Assembly: GCA_028824295.1 (NCBI GenBank) | Contig: JAPPED010000007.1 | Coordinates: forward strand, 1-64,000 | Source of the DNA: Rhodospirillales bacterium | GTDB lineage: Bacteria > Pseudomonadota > Alphaproteobacteria > TMED109 | Reading direction: 5' to 3' | DNA length: 64,000 nucleotides | Translations under genes and position numbers: made by a program | Shown: positions 18,653 through 26,656 of the stretch, one piece after another | Position numbering within the stretch: position 1 is the first letter of the stretch | Layout of the letters: each line of letters opens with the position of its first letter | Notes under the pieces: generated by a model | Told to the model about the DNA's origin: nothing | Databases searched by the model: none | What the model saw: the letters and a program-made list of their open reading frames with translations, nothing else

Positions 18653-19513
18653 TCAAACGTGCCAGAGCCGAGGCAGGGTGGCGGCGAGACCCGCCGCGGA
18701 GGCGCGAAACCCCGCCCAGAAGGTCGCAAACGCGCGGCGGACGTCGTCTCCGTGCGCCGCGAGCCACCGGACGACCAGCACGCCGTTGACGACCGTGGCC
18801 CCGGCGCGCACGCCGGCCGGCAGATCGTCAAGCAGGCGCCGAGCCTCCTGCTGCCGTGCGGGCGCGTCATCCGCGGCGTAGACCGCGCAGGCCACCGCCC
18901 GCGCGCCGCCGAAGCCGGCCGGGTGGTCGAGCACATCCAGCAGGTCGTCCTCGACGTGGAGCGCGTCGGCCCAGACGAGGTCGTCGCCCCTGCGCACCTC
19001 CCACGCCTCGCGGACCAGCCCTCGCGTCATCCGCTCGCCGGACGCAATCCGCCCAAGCACCAGGAACTCTCCGGCCAGGACCCGCCCCCCGGGCGCCCGG
19101 TCGATGCGGACCCGGCGCCGCAGCCGTGCCTGATCGAACAGGATCGTCTCCTGGGGCAGCCACTCGAGCCACGTGCCTTCCGCGGCCTCCAGGCGGACAT
19201 CGATTCGGCAATCCGCACCGGTCGAGCGGTACACCTTTTCCGCCGCCTGCGCGGCCACGATCGCGGAAGCCCCGTCCGCGGCGGATGCGGTGACGTCGAT
19301 CCGGTCACCGCCGACGAGCCCGCCCGACGTCGTCACGAGCGCCGCCAGCGGCGGTTCGGCGGCAGGCTGGGCTGGAAACAGGACCCGCATCGGATCGCGC
19401 TGGTACAGGTGGCGCAGCGAGGCCGTGCCGACGCCCGCAAAGCCGACCTCGGCCACGCCGTGGACGCCGTGTCCGGACACCGGCGCTTCAGACGGTAAGG
19501 CGGCGGCGGACAT
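18653..19513 (-). CDS. ureD: Urease accessory protein UreD (UreH)
   Basis: UreD is the scaffold that binds apourease and recruits UreF and UreG for nickel insertion. The 286-residue product has the typical GVAEVGFAGVGTASLRHLYQRDPMRVLFP opening, TSGGLVGGDRIDVTASA, and WLEWLPQETILFDQARLRRR. The ATG at 19513 gives normal length and lies inside the end of urtE (26-base overlap). That overlap ties the urea transporter genes to the urease genes in one transcript. Confidence 0.94.
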   Translation of the reverse strand: MSAAALPSEAPVSGHGVHGVAEVGFAGVGTASLRHLYQRDPMRVLFPAQPAAEPPLAALVTTSGGLVGGDRIDVTASAADGASAIVAAQAAEKVYRSTGADCRIDVRLEAAEGTWLEWLPQETILFDQARLRRRVRIDRAPGGRVLAGEFLVLGRIASGERMTRGLVREAWEVRRGDDLVWADALHVEDDLLDVLDHPAGFGGARAVACAVYAADDAPARQQEARRLLDDLPAGVRAGATVVNGVLVVRWLAAHGDDVRRAFATFWAGFRASAAGLAATLPRLWHV

Positions 19514-20183
19514 CTTCCTCAACCATGTCGTCAGACTTGCCCGCCAGCACCACTTCGCCCCGGTCCATGACGACGAAGTCGTCGGCGAGGTCGCGCGCGA
19601 ACTCGAAGTACTGCTCCACGAGCAGGATCGCCATGTCCCCACGGGCGGCCAGTGTCCGGATCACCCGTTCGATGTCCTTGATGATCGACGGCTGGATGCC
19701 CTCCGTCGGCTCGTCGAGCACCAGCAGCCGGGGCCGCATCACCAATGCCCGGGCGATTGCCAGCTGCTGCTGCTGGCCGCCGGACAGATCGCCGCCGCGG
19801 CGACCGAGCATGTCGCGCAGGACGGGGAACAGGTGGAAGATCTCCTCCGGCAGCGTACGGGTCGGCCGGGGCAGGGAGGCATAGCCGGTGTAGAGGTTCT
19901 CGCGGACGCTGAGGAGCGGGAAAATCTCGCGCCCCTGGGGCACGTAGGCGATACCCCGGGCGGCGCGCTGGTACGCTGCGAGCGCCGAGATGTCGGCACC
20001 CTCCCACAGGATCCGGCCGGCGCTGATCATCTGCTGGCCGACGATGGCGCGGAGCAGCGTGGTCTTCCCCACGCCGTTGCGCCCCATCACGCAGGTCACG
20101 CGGCCAGGTTCCGCGCTCAGGCTGACCTGCCGCAGCGCCTGGCTGGCCCCGTAGTGGAAATCGATGGCCTCGACCTGCAGCAT
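19488..20183 (-). CDS. urtE: Urea ABC transporter ATP-binding protein UrtE
   Basis: This is one of the two ATPases that power the urea ABC importer, homologous to LivF of branched-chain amino acid transporters. The 231-residue product has a Walker A motif GRNGVGKTT at residues 34-42, the signature LSGGQQQQLAIARAL and Walker B LLVLDEPTEGIQPSI, all characteristic of UrtE. It follows urtD after two bases and overlaps ureD by 26 bases. Distinguished from LivF by its operon context and the EGIQPSII sequence. Confidence 0.95.
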   Translation of the reverse strand: MLQVEAIDFHYGASQALRQVSLSAEPGRVTCVMGRNGVGKTTLLRAIVGQQMISAGRILWEGADISALAAYQRAARGIAYVPQGREIFPLLSVRENLYTGYASLPRPTRTLPEEIFHLFPVLRDMLGRRGGDLSGGQQQQLAIARALVMRPRLLVLDEPTEGIQPSIIKDIERVIRTLAARGDMAILLVEQYFEFARDLADDFVVMDRGEVVLAGKSDDMVEEDVRRRLTV

Positions 20184-20185
20184 GG

Positions 20186-20959
20186 CTAGCGCCCCAGGTA
20201 CACCTCGACCACCCGCGCGTCGTTTTGCACGGCATCGAGGGTCCCTTCGGCCAGCACCGCGCCTTCGTGCAGCACCGTGACCCGGCAACCCAGGCCCCGC
20301 ACGAACGCCATGTCGTGCTCCACCACGACGACCGAACGCGATCCGGCAATCCGGGTGAGCAGCGCCACGGTCTGCTCGGTTTCCTCGTCGGTCATGCCGG
20401 CGGCCGGCTCGTCGACCAGCAGGAGTTCGGGATCCTGCATCAGCAACATCCCGATCTCGAGCCATTGTTTCTGGCCATGAGACAGGTCGCCCGCCCGACG
20501 GTCGCGATGGGAGCTCAGGGCGGTCGTCTCGAGCACCCCGTCGATCCGCTCGCGAGAAGCGGCGCCGAGGCGGGCGAACAGGCTGCCGAACACCCCGCGG
20601 GTGCCCGCGAGTGCCAGCTCCAGGTTGTCGAAGACGGTGTGTTCCTCGAACACGGTGGGCTTCTGGAACTTCCGGCCGATTCCCAGATTGGCAATTGCCG
20701 CTTCGTCCAGTTGCGTGAGATCGATGCCCCCGTTGAACTCCACCTGGCCGCGATCGGGCCGGGTCTTGCCCGTGACCACGTCCATCATCGTCGTCTTACC
20801 GGCACCGTTGGGTCCGATCACGGCGCGAAGTTCGCCCACCTCGACATAGAAGCTGAGATCGTTCAGGGCCTTGAAGCCGTCGAACGACACCGATACGCCG
20901 TCGAGGTACAGGATGGTGTCGTGCAGTTCCGGCCGCGCCTGGACAGGGACATCGCTCAT
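20186..20959 (-). CDS. urtD: Urea ABC transporter ATP-binding protein UrtD
   Basis: This 257-residue LivG-like ATPase pairs with UrtE. Walker A is GPNGAGKTT at residues 49-57. The LSHGQKQWLEIGMLL signature is the variant typical of UrtD, followed by Walker B LLLVDEPAAGMTDEE. The ATG at 20959 overlaps the urtC stop by four bases. An upstream extension of the frame belongs to antisense/other-frame sequence of urtC. Confidence 0.95.
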   Translation of the reverse strand: MSDVPVQARPELHDTILYLDGVSVSFDGFKALNDLSFYVEVGELRAVIGPNGAGKTTMMDVVTGKTRPDRGQVEFNGGIDLTQLDEAAIANLGIGRKFQKPTVFEEHTVFDNLELALAGTRGVFGSLFARLGAASRERIDGVLETTALSSHRDRRAGDLSHGQKQWLEIGMLLMQDPELLLVDEPAAGMTDEETEQTVALLTRIAGSRSVVVVEHDMAFVRGLGCRVTVLHEGAVLAEGTLDAVQNDARVVEVYLGR

Positions 20960-22110
20960 AGCGCCGATTCCGGGGACCGAGCCCGGCCGGGCCGGCGCCG
21001 CCAGCGGTCGCCTGCCCGCTTGAAGACCGGCACGGTCCCGACGAGCCCCTTCGGCAGGAACAGGGTCACGGCGATGAACAGCCCCCCCAGGACAAACAGC
21101 CACATGTCAGGGAGCGCCCCAGTGAACACCGTCTTCGCGTAGTTGACGAGAATCGCCCCGAGCACAGCGCCGTACAGGGATCCACGGCCGCCCACCGCCA
21201 CCCAGACCACGATCTCGATCGACGCTGCCGGCGCGAACTCGGACGGGTTGATGATGCCGACCTGCGGCACGTACAGGGCGCCGGCGAGACCGGCCAGCAT
21301 GGCCGACAGGACGAAGACGAAGAGCTTGTAATGCTCCACTCGGTAACCCAGGAACCGGACCCGGGTCTCGGCATCTCGCACCGCGACCAGCACCCTCCCG
21401 GCGCGGCTGCGGACGATGAAGCGCCCGAGCAGGTAGCCCAAGGCCACGGCCAACGCGCTTGCGCAGAAGAGCGCGACGCGGGTGCCGTCCGCCTGCAGGT
21501 TGAACCCCAGCAGGTCCTTGAAGTCGGTCAGCCCGTTGTTGCCTCCGAAGCCCATGTCGTTGCGGAAGAACGCGAGCATGAGCGCGAACGTCATCGCCTG
21601 GGTGATGATCGAGAGATAGACGCCGGTCACCCGCGAGCGGAACGCGAACCAGCCAAAGACCAACGCCAGCGCGCCCGGCACGACCAGCGCCATGACCATC
21701 GCGAACGGGAACCAGTCGAATCCGTGCCAGTACCAGGGCAGCTCCTCCCAGTCGAGGAAGACCATGAAATCCGGCAGTTCGGGATGCCCGTAGACCCCCC
21801 GGTCGCCGATCTGGCGCATCATGTACATGCCCATGGCGTAGCCGCCGAGCGCAAAGAATGCGCCGTGGCCAAGGCTGAGCACGCCCGCGTACCCCCAGAT
21901 CAGGTCGACGCTCAGGGCCAGCAACGCGAACGTCAGGTACTTGCCCAGCAGGCTGACGACGTAGGTCGGAACGTGCAGGACCGAATCCGCAGGCAGCAGC
22001 AGGTTGGAAATCGGCACCACCACGACGGCCGCCAGCAGCACGGCCAGCAGGATCTGGCCGCCCCGATTGCCGGCGAGCAGATCGACGAGCACCGACCGGA
22101 CCACCATCAT
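20956..22110 (-). CDS. urtC: Urea ABC transporter permease UrtC
   Basis: This 384-residue LivM-like permease is one half of the membrane channel of the urea importer. It has about ten hydrophobic helices, the LSVDLIWGYAGVLSLGHGAFFALGGYAMGMYM signature, and the cytoplasmic EAA-like coupling region near VRDAETRVRFLGYRVEHYK. The start abuts the urtB stop (22111) with no gap. The GDRGVYGHPELPDFMVFLDW loop is typical of UrtC. Confidence 0.95.
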   Translation of the reverse strand: MMVVRSVLVDLLAGNRGGQILLAVLLAAVVVVPISNLLLPADSVLHVPTYVVSLLGKYLTFALLALSVDLIWGYAGVLSLGHGAFFALGGYAMGMYMMRQIGDRGVYGHPELPDFMVFLDWEELPWYWHGFDWFPFAMVMALVVPGALALVFGWFAFRSRVTGVYLSIITQAMTFALMLAFFRNDMGFGGNNGLTDFKDLLGFNLQADGTRVALFCASALAVALGYLLGRFIVRSRAGRVLVAVRDAETRVRFLGYRVEHYKLFVFVLSAMLAGLAGALYVPQVGIINPSEFAPAASIEIVVWVAVGGRGSLYGAVLGAILVNYAKTVFTGALPDMWLFVLGGLFIAVTLFLPKGLVGTVPVFKRAGDRWRRRPGRARSPESAL

Positions 22111-23757
22111 TCAGCTTTCCGCCGCCCGGCCCTTGAGGGCGAACAGGCCGCGCGGCCGCTTCTGGATGAACAGGATGATGGCCACCAGCACGAGGATCTT
22201 CGCGAGAACCGCGCCGGCAAACGGCTCCAGGAACTTGTTGATGACCCCGAGGCTCATGGCGCCGACCAGGGTTCCCCAGAGATTGCCGACCCCGCCGAAC
22301 ACCACGACCATGAAGCTGTCGACGATGTAGGCCTGCCCGAGATTGGGGCTCACGTTGTCGATCTGGCTGAGAGCCACCCCGGCCACGCCCGCGATGCCCG
22401 CGCCCAGACCGAAGGTCGCGGCATCGATCCACCCGGTGCGGATCCCCATGGATGACGCCATCGACCGGTTCTGGGTCACCGCCCGCATGTACAGCCCCAA
22501 GGCGGTGCGTCGAAGGACCAGCGCGATGCCGGCGACCACCAGCAGGCTGAAGATGATGATGGCGACCCGGTTGTAGGGAAGCACCAGCCCCGTCGCTGTC
22601 TCGAACGCCCCGCTCAGCCACGACGGGCTCGACACCTCGCGGTTGGTCGGTCCGAACACCGTCCGCACCAGCTGCTGCAGGATGAGGCTCAGCCCCCAAG
22701 TCGCCAGCAGGGTCTCGAACGGCCGCCCGTAGAGCCAGCGAATGACGCTGCGCTCGATCGCGACCCCGGCGGCTCCGGCGACGAGAAAGGCCGCCGGCAC
22801 GGCCACCGCCAGGGAATAGTCGAGGCCGCCCGGGGCAAAGTCACGGAAGAGCTGCTGGACCACGAAGGTCGTGTAGGCGCCGAGCATCACCAGTTCGCCA
22901 TGGGCCATGTTGATGACGCCCATGACCCCGAACGTGATGGCCAGCCCCACGGCCGCTAGGAGCAACACCGAACCAAGGCTGAGGCCCTGGAAGATGGCGC
23001 CCAGAAGGTTCCAGAAGGCGAGATCCCGCTCGACCGCATCCAGCGCCTCGGCGGCGGTCGCCCGGACCTCCCCATCCGGTTCGCTCTCCTGGCTGAGGCT
23101 GGCCAGCAGCGACCGGACTTCCGGAAGCGCTGACTCGGAAAGGCGCTCCACCGCAGCCAGCCGAACATCGAGCGGGAAGTCCGGATTGGTCTCGATCGCT
23201 GCCTTGGCGAGCGTGAGCTGGTCGAGGAGACCCTGATCCTCCTCCCGGGCAATCGCCTGTTCCACGGTCTCCAGCGCCCCTGCATCGCGCGCCGCAAACA
23301 CCGCCGCCGCCGCCTCCTCGCGCCGGTCGGGATCGTCGGACAGCAGGGTCAGGCCGCCAAGCGCCGCCTTGATCACGCCGCGCAGGCGATTGTTGACCTT
23401 GACCTTCTTGAGTTCCTTCTTCCTGGCGTCGCCGACCGCACTGTCGTCCAGGGCATTCGTCAGCGCATAGACCTTGCCGGTCTTGTGGCCGATCACGATC
23501 ACCCCGTCCGCCTTGCGCACGAACAATTGACCCTTCGCCATGGCCTCGAGGATCGGAATGGCCCTCGGGTGCCCGGTCGCCGCCAGGACCTCGACTCCGA
23601 CCGCGCGGTCCTTGTAGCTCTTGGCCGACAGTCCCTGGACCGCTTCTTCCAGTGTCGCTGCGTGGCTGGCTGGAGCGCCGCCTGCAACGGTCGCCGCGAA
23701 CGCGAAGCATGCGAACACCGCGGCCAACAAGGGCAGGGCAAATCCGCGTGTCGGCAT
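22111..23757 (-). CDS. urtB: Urea ABC transporter permease UrtB, long form
   Basis: This LivH-like permease has 548 residues instead of the roughly 300 of LivH. A Sec signal peptide (residues about 1-34) precedes a periplasmic helical, HEAT-like domain of about 210 residues (repeated LAAVERLSE, VRSLLASLS type helices). The membrane domain starts at about residue 255 and carries MGVINMAHGELVMLGAYTTFV. This long architecture is normal for UrtB of proteobacteria. It is separated from urtA by 120 bases holding a strong stem-loop, the only sizeable gap in the operon. Confidence 0.95.
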   Translation of the reverse strand: MPTRGFALPLLAAVFACFAFAATVAGGAPASHAATLEEAVQGLSAKSYKDRAVGVEVLAATGHPRAIPILEAMAKGQLFVRKADGVIVIGHKTGKVYALTNALDDSAVGDARKKELKKVKVNNRLRGVIKAALGGLTLLSDDPDRREEAAAAVFAARDAGALETVEQAIAREEDQGLLDQLTLAKAAIETNPDFPLDVRLAAVERLSESALPEVRSLLASLSQESEPDGEVRATAAEALDAVERDLAFWNLLGAIFQGLSLGSVLLLAAVGLAITFGVMGVINMAHGELVMLGAYTTFVVQQLFRDFAPGGLDYSLAVAVPAAFLVAGAAGVAIERSVIRWLYGRPFETLLATWGLSLILQQLVRTVFGPTNREVSSPSWLSGAFETATGLVLPYNRVAIIIFSLLVVAGIALVLRRTALGLYMRAVTQNRSMASSMGIRTGWIDAATFGLGAGIAGVAGVALSQIDNVSPNLGQAYIVDSFMVVVFGGVGNLWGTLVGAMSLGVINKFLEPFAGAVLAKILVLVAIILFIQKRPRGLFALKGRAAES

Positions 23758-23824
23758 GGCAGCGGGTCCGGACGTTAGAAAACCGGCCAGAGGCCAGCGG
23801 AAAACGGTGGAGCAACGACGCTCG

Positions 23825-23870
23825 ATCCGGTCCGGGGCAGCGGGACCCCTCCCGCCGTCCTGGACCGGAT
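23825..23870 (-). promoter_or_regulatory. Stem-loop between urtA and urtB
   Basis: A perfect 9-base-pair inverted repeat, ATCCGGTCC at 23825-23833 and GGACCGGAT at 23862-23870, encloses a second perfect hairpin, GCGGGA at 23840-23845 and TCCCGC at 23850-23855 around a four-base loop. It begins eight bases after the urtA stop in the direction of transcription. No U-run follows, so it is less like an intrinsic terminator than a 3'-protecting or partially terminating structure between a binding-protein gene and its permease genes. Confidence 0.6.
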
Positions 23871-23877
23871 GCGCCGA

Positions 23878-25167
23878 CTACATGTCGGCGATCGCGCCGA
23901 ACTTCGGGGCCTCGCAGTTGCCGCAGACCCACGGGAAGGTCCAGTCGGCAGTCAGCTTCGCGCTTTCGGGAATGAAGTCCGACCAAGCGTCACCCTTGAC
24001 CACCCCGTCGGTTTCCCAGACCGTTTCGAACTGCCCGTCATCCTGGATCTCGCCGATGAGGACCGGCTTCGACAGGTGATGGTTGGTGTTCATCATGGCC
24101 ATGCCGCCGGTCAGGTTCTTGAAGGTCTGGCCGTACATGGCCTGCCGTACGGCATCGACATCCACCGTCCCGGCCTGCTGCACCGCCTGCACCCACATGT
24201 TGAAGCCGATGTAATGGGCTTCCATGGGGTCGTTCGTCACGCGGTCCTCGTCCTCGATGAACGCGTGCCATTTCTCGATGAACGCCTCGTTCTCGTCGGT
24301 CTCCACGCTCATGAAGTAGTTCCACGCCGCGAGGTGGCCTACGAGCGGTTCGGTGTCGAGCCCGGCCAGTTCCTCTTCGCCGACCGAGAAGGCAACCACG
24401 GGAATGTCCTCGGCCTTGATGCCCTGGTTGGCCAGCTCCTTGTAGAACGGGACATTGGCGTCGCCGTTGATTGTCGAGACCACGGCCGTCTTCTTGCCTT
24501 CGGAAGCGAACTTCTTGACATCCCCCACGATCGTCTGCCAGTCGGCGTGCCCGAACGGCGTGTAGTTCTCCAGGATGTCCTCGTCGGAGATTCCCTTCGC
24601 GTTCAGGTATGCGCGGAGGATCTTGTTGGTTGTACGCGGGTACACGTAGTCCGTGCCCAGGAGCGCGATCCGTTCGGCTCCACCGCCGTCCTCGCTGAGG
24701 AGATAGTCAACCGCGGGAATGGCCTGCTGATTCGGAGCTGCGCCGGTGTAGAACACGTTCCGGGAGCTCTCTTCGCCTTCGTACTGGACGGGATAGAACA
24801 GCAGTCCGTTGAGCTCCTCGATCACCGGCAGCACCGACTTGCGGGATACCGAGGTCCAGTTCCCGAAGATCACGGCAACTTCATGCTGCTCGATCAGCTC
24901 GCGAGCCTTTTCGGCAAAGAGGGGCCAGTTCGATGCTGGATCAACGACGACTGGTTCAAGCATCTTGCCGAGCAGGCCGCCCTTGCTGTTCTGCTCCTCG
25001 ATGAGCATCAGCATCGTGTCCTTCAACGTGGTCTCGCTGATGGCCATCGTGCCGGAGAGTGAATGCAGGACCCCGACCTTGATGGTCTCGGCCTGCGCCG
25101 CTCCACTCAGTGCGGTCGACGCGGCCAGGATGCCTGCGAAGACCAGGTGACGCTGGTTTCGAAACAT
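23878..25167 (-). CDS. urtA: Urea ABC transporter substrate-binding protein UrtA
   Basis: This periplasmic binding protein captures urea (or short amides) for UrtBCDE. The 429-residue product starts with a Sec signal peptide (MFRNQRHLVFAGILAASTALSGAAQA, cleavage expected after AQA). It continues with the family sequence ETIKVGVLHSLSGTMAISE, NSKGGLLGK, FPVQYEGEE-like FYPVQYEGEESS, and a Cys pair WVCGNCEAPKFG at the C-terminus. The ATG at 25167 has a GGAGAAA ribosome-binding sequence; the frame extends further upstream but without family similarity. It is the first gene of the urea operon, behind a sigma-54-type promoter. Confidence 0.96.
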   Translation of the reverse strand: MFRNQRHLVFAGILAASTALSGAAQAETIKVGVLHSLSGTMAISETTLKDTMLMLIEEQNSKGGLLGKMLEPVVVDPASNWPLFAEKARELIEQHEVAVIFGNWTSVSRKSVLPVIEELNGLLFYPVQYEGEESSRNVFYTGAAPNQQAIPAVDYLLSEDGGGAERIALLGTDYVYPRTTNKILRAYLNAKGISDEDILENYTPFGHADWQTIVGDVKKFASEGKKTAVVSTINGDANVPFYKELANQGIKAEDIPVVAFSVGEEELAGLDTEPLVGHLAAWNYFMSVETDENEAFIEKWHAFIEDEDRVTNDPMEAHYIGFNMWVQAVQQAGTVDVDAVRQAMYGQTFKNLTGGMAMMNTNHHLSKPVLIGEIQDDGQFETVWETDGVVKGDAWSDFIPESAKLTADWTFPWVCGNCEAPKFGAIADM

Positions 25168-25186
25168 AGAATTTCTCCGTGAAGTC

Positions 25187-25232
25187 TGGTGCACACCCAC
25201 CGATGTCCGGGGCCGCTTTGCGGACTGCACCA
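25187..25232 (-). promoter_or_regulatory. Inverted repeat in the predicted urtA leader RNA
   Basis: TGGTGCA at 25187-25193 and TGCACCA at 25226-25232 form a perfect 7-base-pair stem, with inner complementarity (GTCCG with CGGAC, and CCGC with GCGG). On the predicted transcript the stem begins about two bases after the expected start site and ends just before the ribosome-binding sequence. It could stabilise the mRNA. The half-sites also match those of NtrC boxes, but in the outward order and too far apart. Confidence 0.4.
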
Positions 25233-25244
25233 CGCCTTCACAGA

Positions 25245-25260
25245 AGCAAGCTTTATGCCA
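25245..25260 (-). promoter_or_regulatory. Sigma-54 (RpoN) promoter of the urea operon
   Basis: On the minus strand the sequence reads TGGCATAAAGCTTGCT. It has the invariant GG (-24) and GC (-12) separated by exactly ten bases, a TGGCA first block and a perfect TTGCT second block, against the consensus TGGCACG-N4-TTGCA/T. The expected start site is near 25234, giving a leader of about 67 bases before the urtA ATG. Sigma-54 promoters depend on an activator bound upstream, and an NtrC-like dyad lies about 134 bases before the start site. Confidence 0.65.
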
Positions 25261-25323
25261 TTTTTGCGGCTGAATGTTCCGAGCCAGCCTGGAAACCGAA
25301 TCTGCAGGCAACCTGATCTGAAG

Positions 25324-25335
25324 TATATGCATATA
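25324..25335. promoter_or_regulatory. 12-base palindrome TATATGCATATA in AT-rich region
   Basis: A perfect 12-base palindrome lies in the most AT-rich stretch of the window (about 25320-25380), between the sigma-54 element and the NtrC-like dyad. It could be a regulator site or part of a bend-prone segment needed for looping. No specific regulator can be named. Confidence 0.35.
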
Positions 25336-25359
25336 TGATAATCAATAATGAAAATAGTA

Positions 25360-25376
25360 TGCCTATATCTTAGGCA
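25360..25376. promoter_or_regulatory. NtrC-like enhancer site TGC-N11-GCA
   Basis: The sequence TGCCTATATCTTAGGCA is a dyad (8-base arms TATGCCTA / TAGGCATA at 25358-25378) with TGC and GCA separated by 11 bases. That is the architecture of the NtrC site TGCACC-N5-GGTGCA. Its centre is about 134 bases upstream of the start site predicted from the sigma-54 element, a usual enhancer distance. It could also serve the divergent gene at 25534. Confidence 0.5.
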
Positions 25377-25533
25377 TAATGCCCCACCAAGGCCGATGTT
25401 TCGCTGCTCGCCGCAACGCCGCCGTCCGCTTTCGTCCCCGCTCTGGAAACCCGGGCCTGCGCGAGCTACAAAGCGGTGCTCGCCCAGGCGGGATCTCCAG
25501 CAACCCACCTCGCCCGAATCGGATTTAGCCCTC

Positions 25534-26217
25534 ATGGGATCAATGATCGCGGTCCGCGCCGCTGATGACACCAGTTTGCCCGTCTATCTCGCCGAACCCA
25601 CTGGAATCCGCCGTGGTTCGCTGGTGGTCATCCAAGAAATCTTTGGCGTCAACCCGTACATCCGCAGCGTGGCGGACCAGTTCGCCGAGGCCGGTTACGT
25701 GTGTTACGCGCCGGACCTCTACCACCGGATTGAGCCCGGCATCGAACTCGGCTACGAGGCGGCCGACGTCCAGCGCGGCCTGGAGCTCAAGTCGCAGACG
25801 GGCTTGGACCTGCCCGTCATGGATGTGCAGACCTGTGTCGCCACCCTGTTGATCGACCACAGGGTCGGCGTGGTCGGCTTCTGCTATGGAGGTTCGTTGT
25901 CGTGGCTCAGCGCCTGCCGTGGCTACGGCATGGAGGCAGCCGTCTGCTACTACGGCGGACAGATCGCAGCCTTGCTCGACAAACCGGCCAACGTCCCCGT
26001 GCAGATGCATTTCGGAGACCGAGACGCGTCCATCCCGCCCGAAGACGTCGAGAAAATCCGCGCCTTCGCGACCGAAGCCGACATTCACGTCTACGAAGGC
26101 GAGCACGGGTTCGCCTGCCACGCGCGCGGCAGCCATCATCCGGTCTCGGCGGAAGCTGCCAATGAACGCACCCTCGCCTTCTTCTCCAAGCACGTGGCCA
26201 AGGAAGAAATCTCGTGA
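25534..26217 (+). CDS. Dienelactone hydrolase family protein
   Basis: This 227-residue alpha/beta hydrolase of the dienelactone hydrolase family acts in the cytoplasm. The catalytic triad is Cys117 (VGFCYGG), Asp162 or Asp164 (FGDRD) and His191 (EHGFACHARG), with the conserved Glu36 in QEIFGVN that poises the cysteine. Members open dienelactone in chlorocatechol breakdown, but many act on other esters and no catechol genes are nearby, so the substrate is open. The ATG at 25534 precedes the conserved region; a second ATG at 25543 is possible. The frame continues upstream into the urtA promoter, which is non-coding. Its stop overlaps the FKBP start. Confidence 0.9.
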   Translation: MGSMIAVRAADDTSLPVYLAEPTGIRRGSLVVIQEIFGVNPYIRSVADQFAEAGYVCYAPDLYHRIEPGIELGYEAADVQRGLELKSQTGLDLPVMDVQTCVATLLIDHRVGVVGFCYGGSLSWLSACRGYGMEAAVCYYGGQIAALLDKPANVPVQMHFGDRDASIPPEDVEKIRAFATEADIHVYEGEHGFACHARGSHHPVSAEAANERTLAFFSKHVAKEEIS

Positions 26218-26654
26218 ACCGAGCAGCTGCGGTCGCCTTGGCGGCGTTCCTGGCCCCATGGACCGCGCTAGCCATCGAACCGCCCGCCAAGCTCGTCGTG
26301 GTCGATCTGCAGACCGGCGATGGCCGGTTTGTCGAGGTGGGCCGAGGCGTGAGCGTGCACTACACCGGATGGCTGTTCGATCCCGATGCAGCAACCGACG
26401 ATCCCTGCCTTGCGCGGGGCAAGCAGTTCGACAGTTCCCGGAACCGTCAACGGCCGTTCAATTTCCCGCTTGGTGAGGGCTTCGTCATTCCCGGCTGGGA
26501 CATCGGTGTCGTCGGGATGCAGGTCGGCGGGCACCGCTGCCTGGTCGTCCCGCCGGATATGGCCTACAGAGAGCATGGCGCGGGTGGCGGAGTGATCCCT
26601 CCGAATGCGACGCTCATTTTCGAAGTGGAAGTGCTCTCCGTGGCCGATTTCTAG
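26214..26654 (+). CDS. FKBP-type peptidyl-prolyl cis-trans isomerase, exported
   Basis: This 146-residue protein has an N-terminal signal peptide (about residues 1-20, ending ALA) and one FKBP domain, suggesting a periplasmic proline isomerase or chaperone. Recognisable parts are VSVHYTGWLFD, FDSSRNRQRPFNFPLGEGFVIPGW, GMQVGGHRCLVVPPDMAYREHG and IPPNATLIFEVEVLSV. Two cysteines (DDPC and HRC) could pair after export. The GTG start overlaps the preceding stop by four bases. Confidence 0.92.
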   Translation: MNRAAAVALAAFLAPWTALAIEPPAKLVVVDLQTGDGRFVEVGRGVSVHYTGWLFDPDAATDDPCLARGKQFDSSRNRQRPFNFPLGEGFVIPGWDIGVVGMQVGGHRCLVVPPDMAYREHGAGGGVIPPNATLIFEVEVLSVADF

Positions 26655-26656
26655 CC

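Noticed and set aside
25187-25232. TGGTGCA and TGCACCA as a single NtrC box
   Set aside because: The half-sites are 32 bases apart and in the outward order, unlike the 11-base inward spacing of NtrC boxes. They are better read as an RNA stem.
25348-25533. N-terminal extension of the dienelactone hydrolase frame
   Set aside because: It would run through the NtrC-like dyad, and its Arg/Pro-rich product has no family similarity. The ATG at 25534 fits the family.
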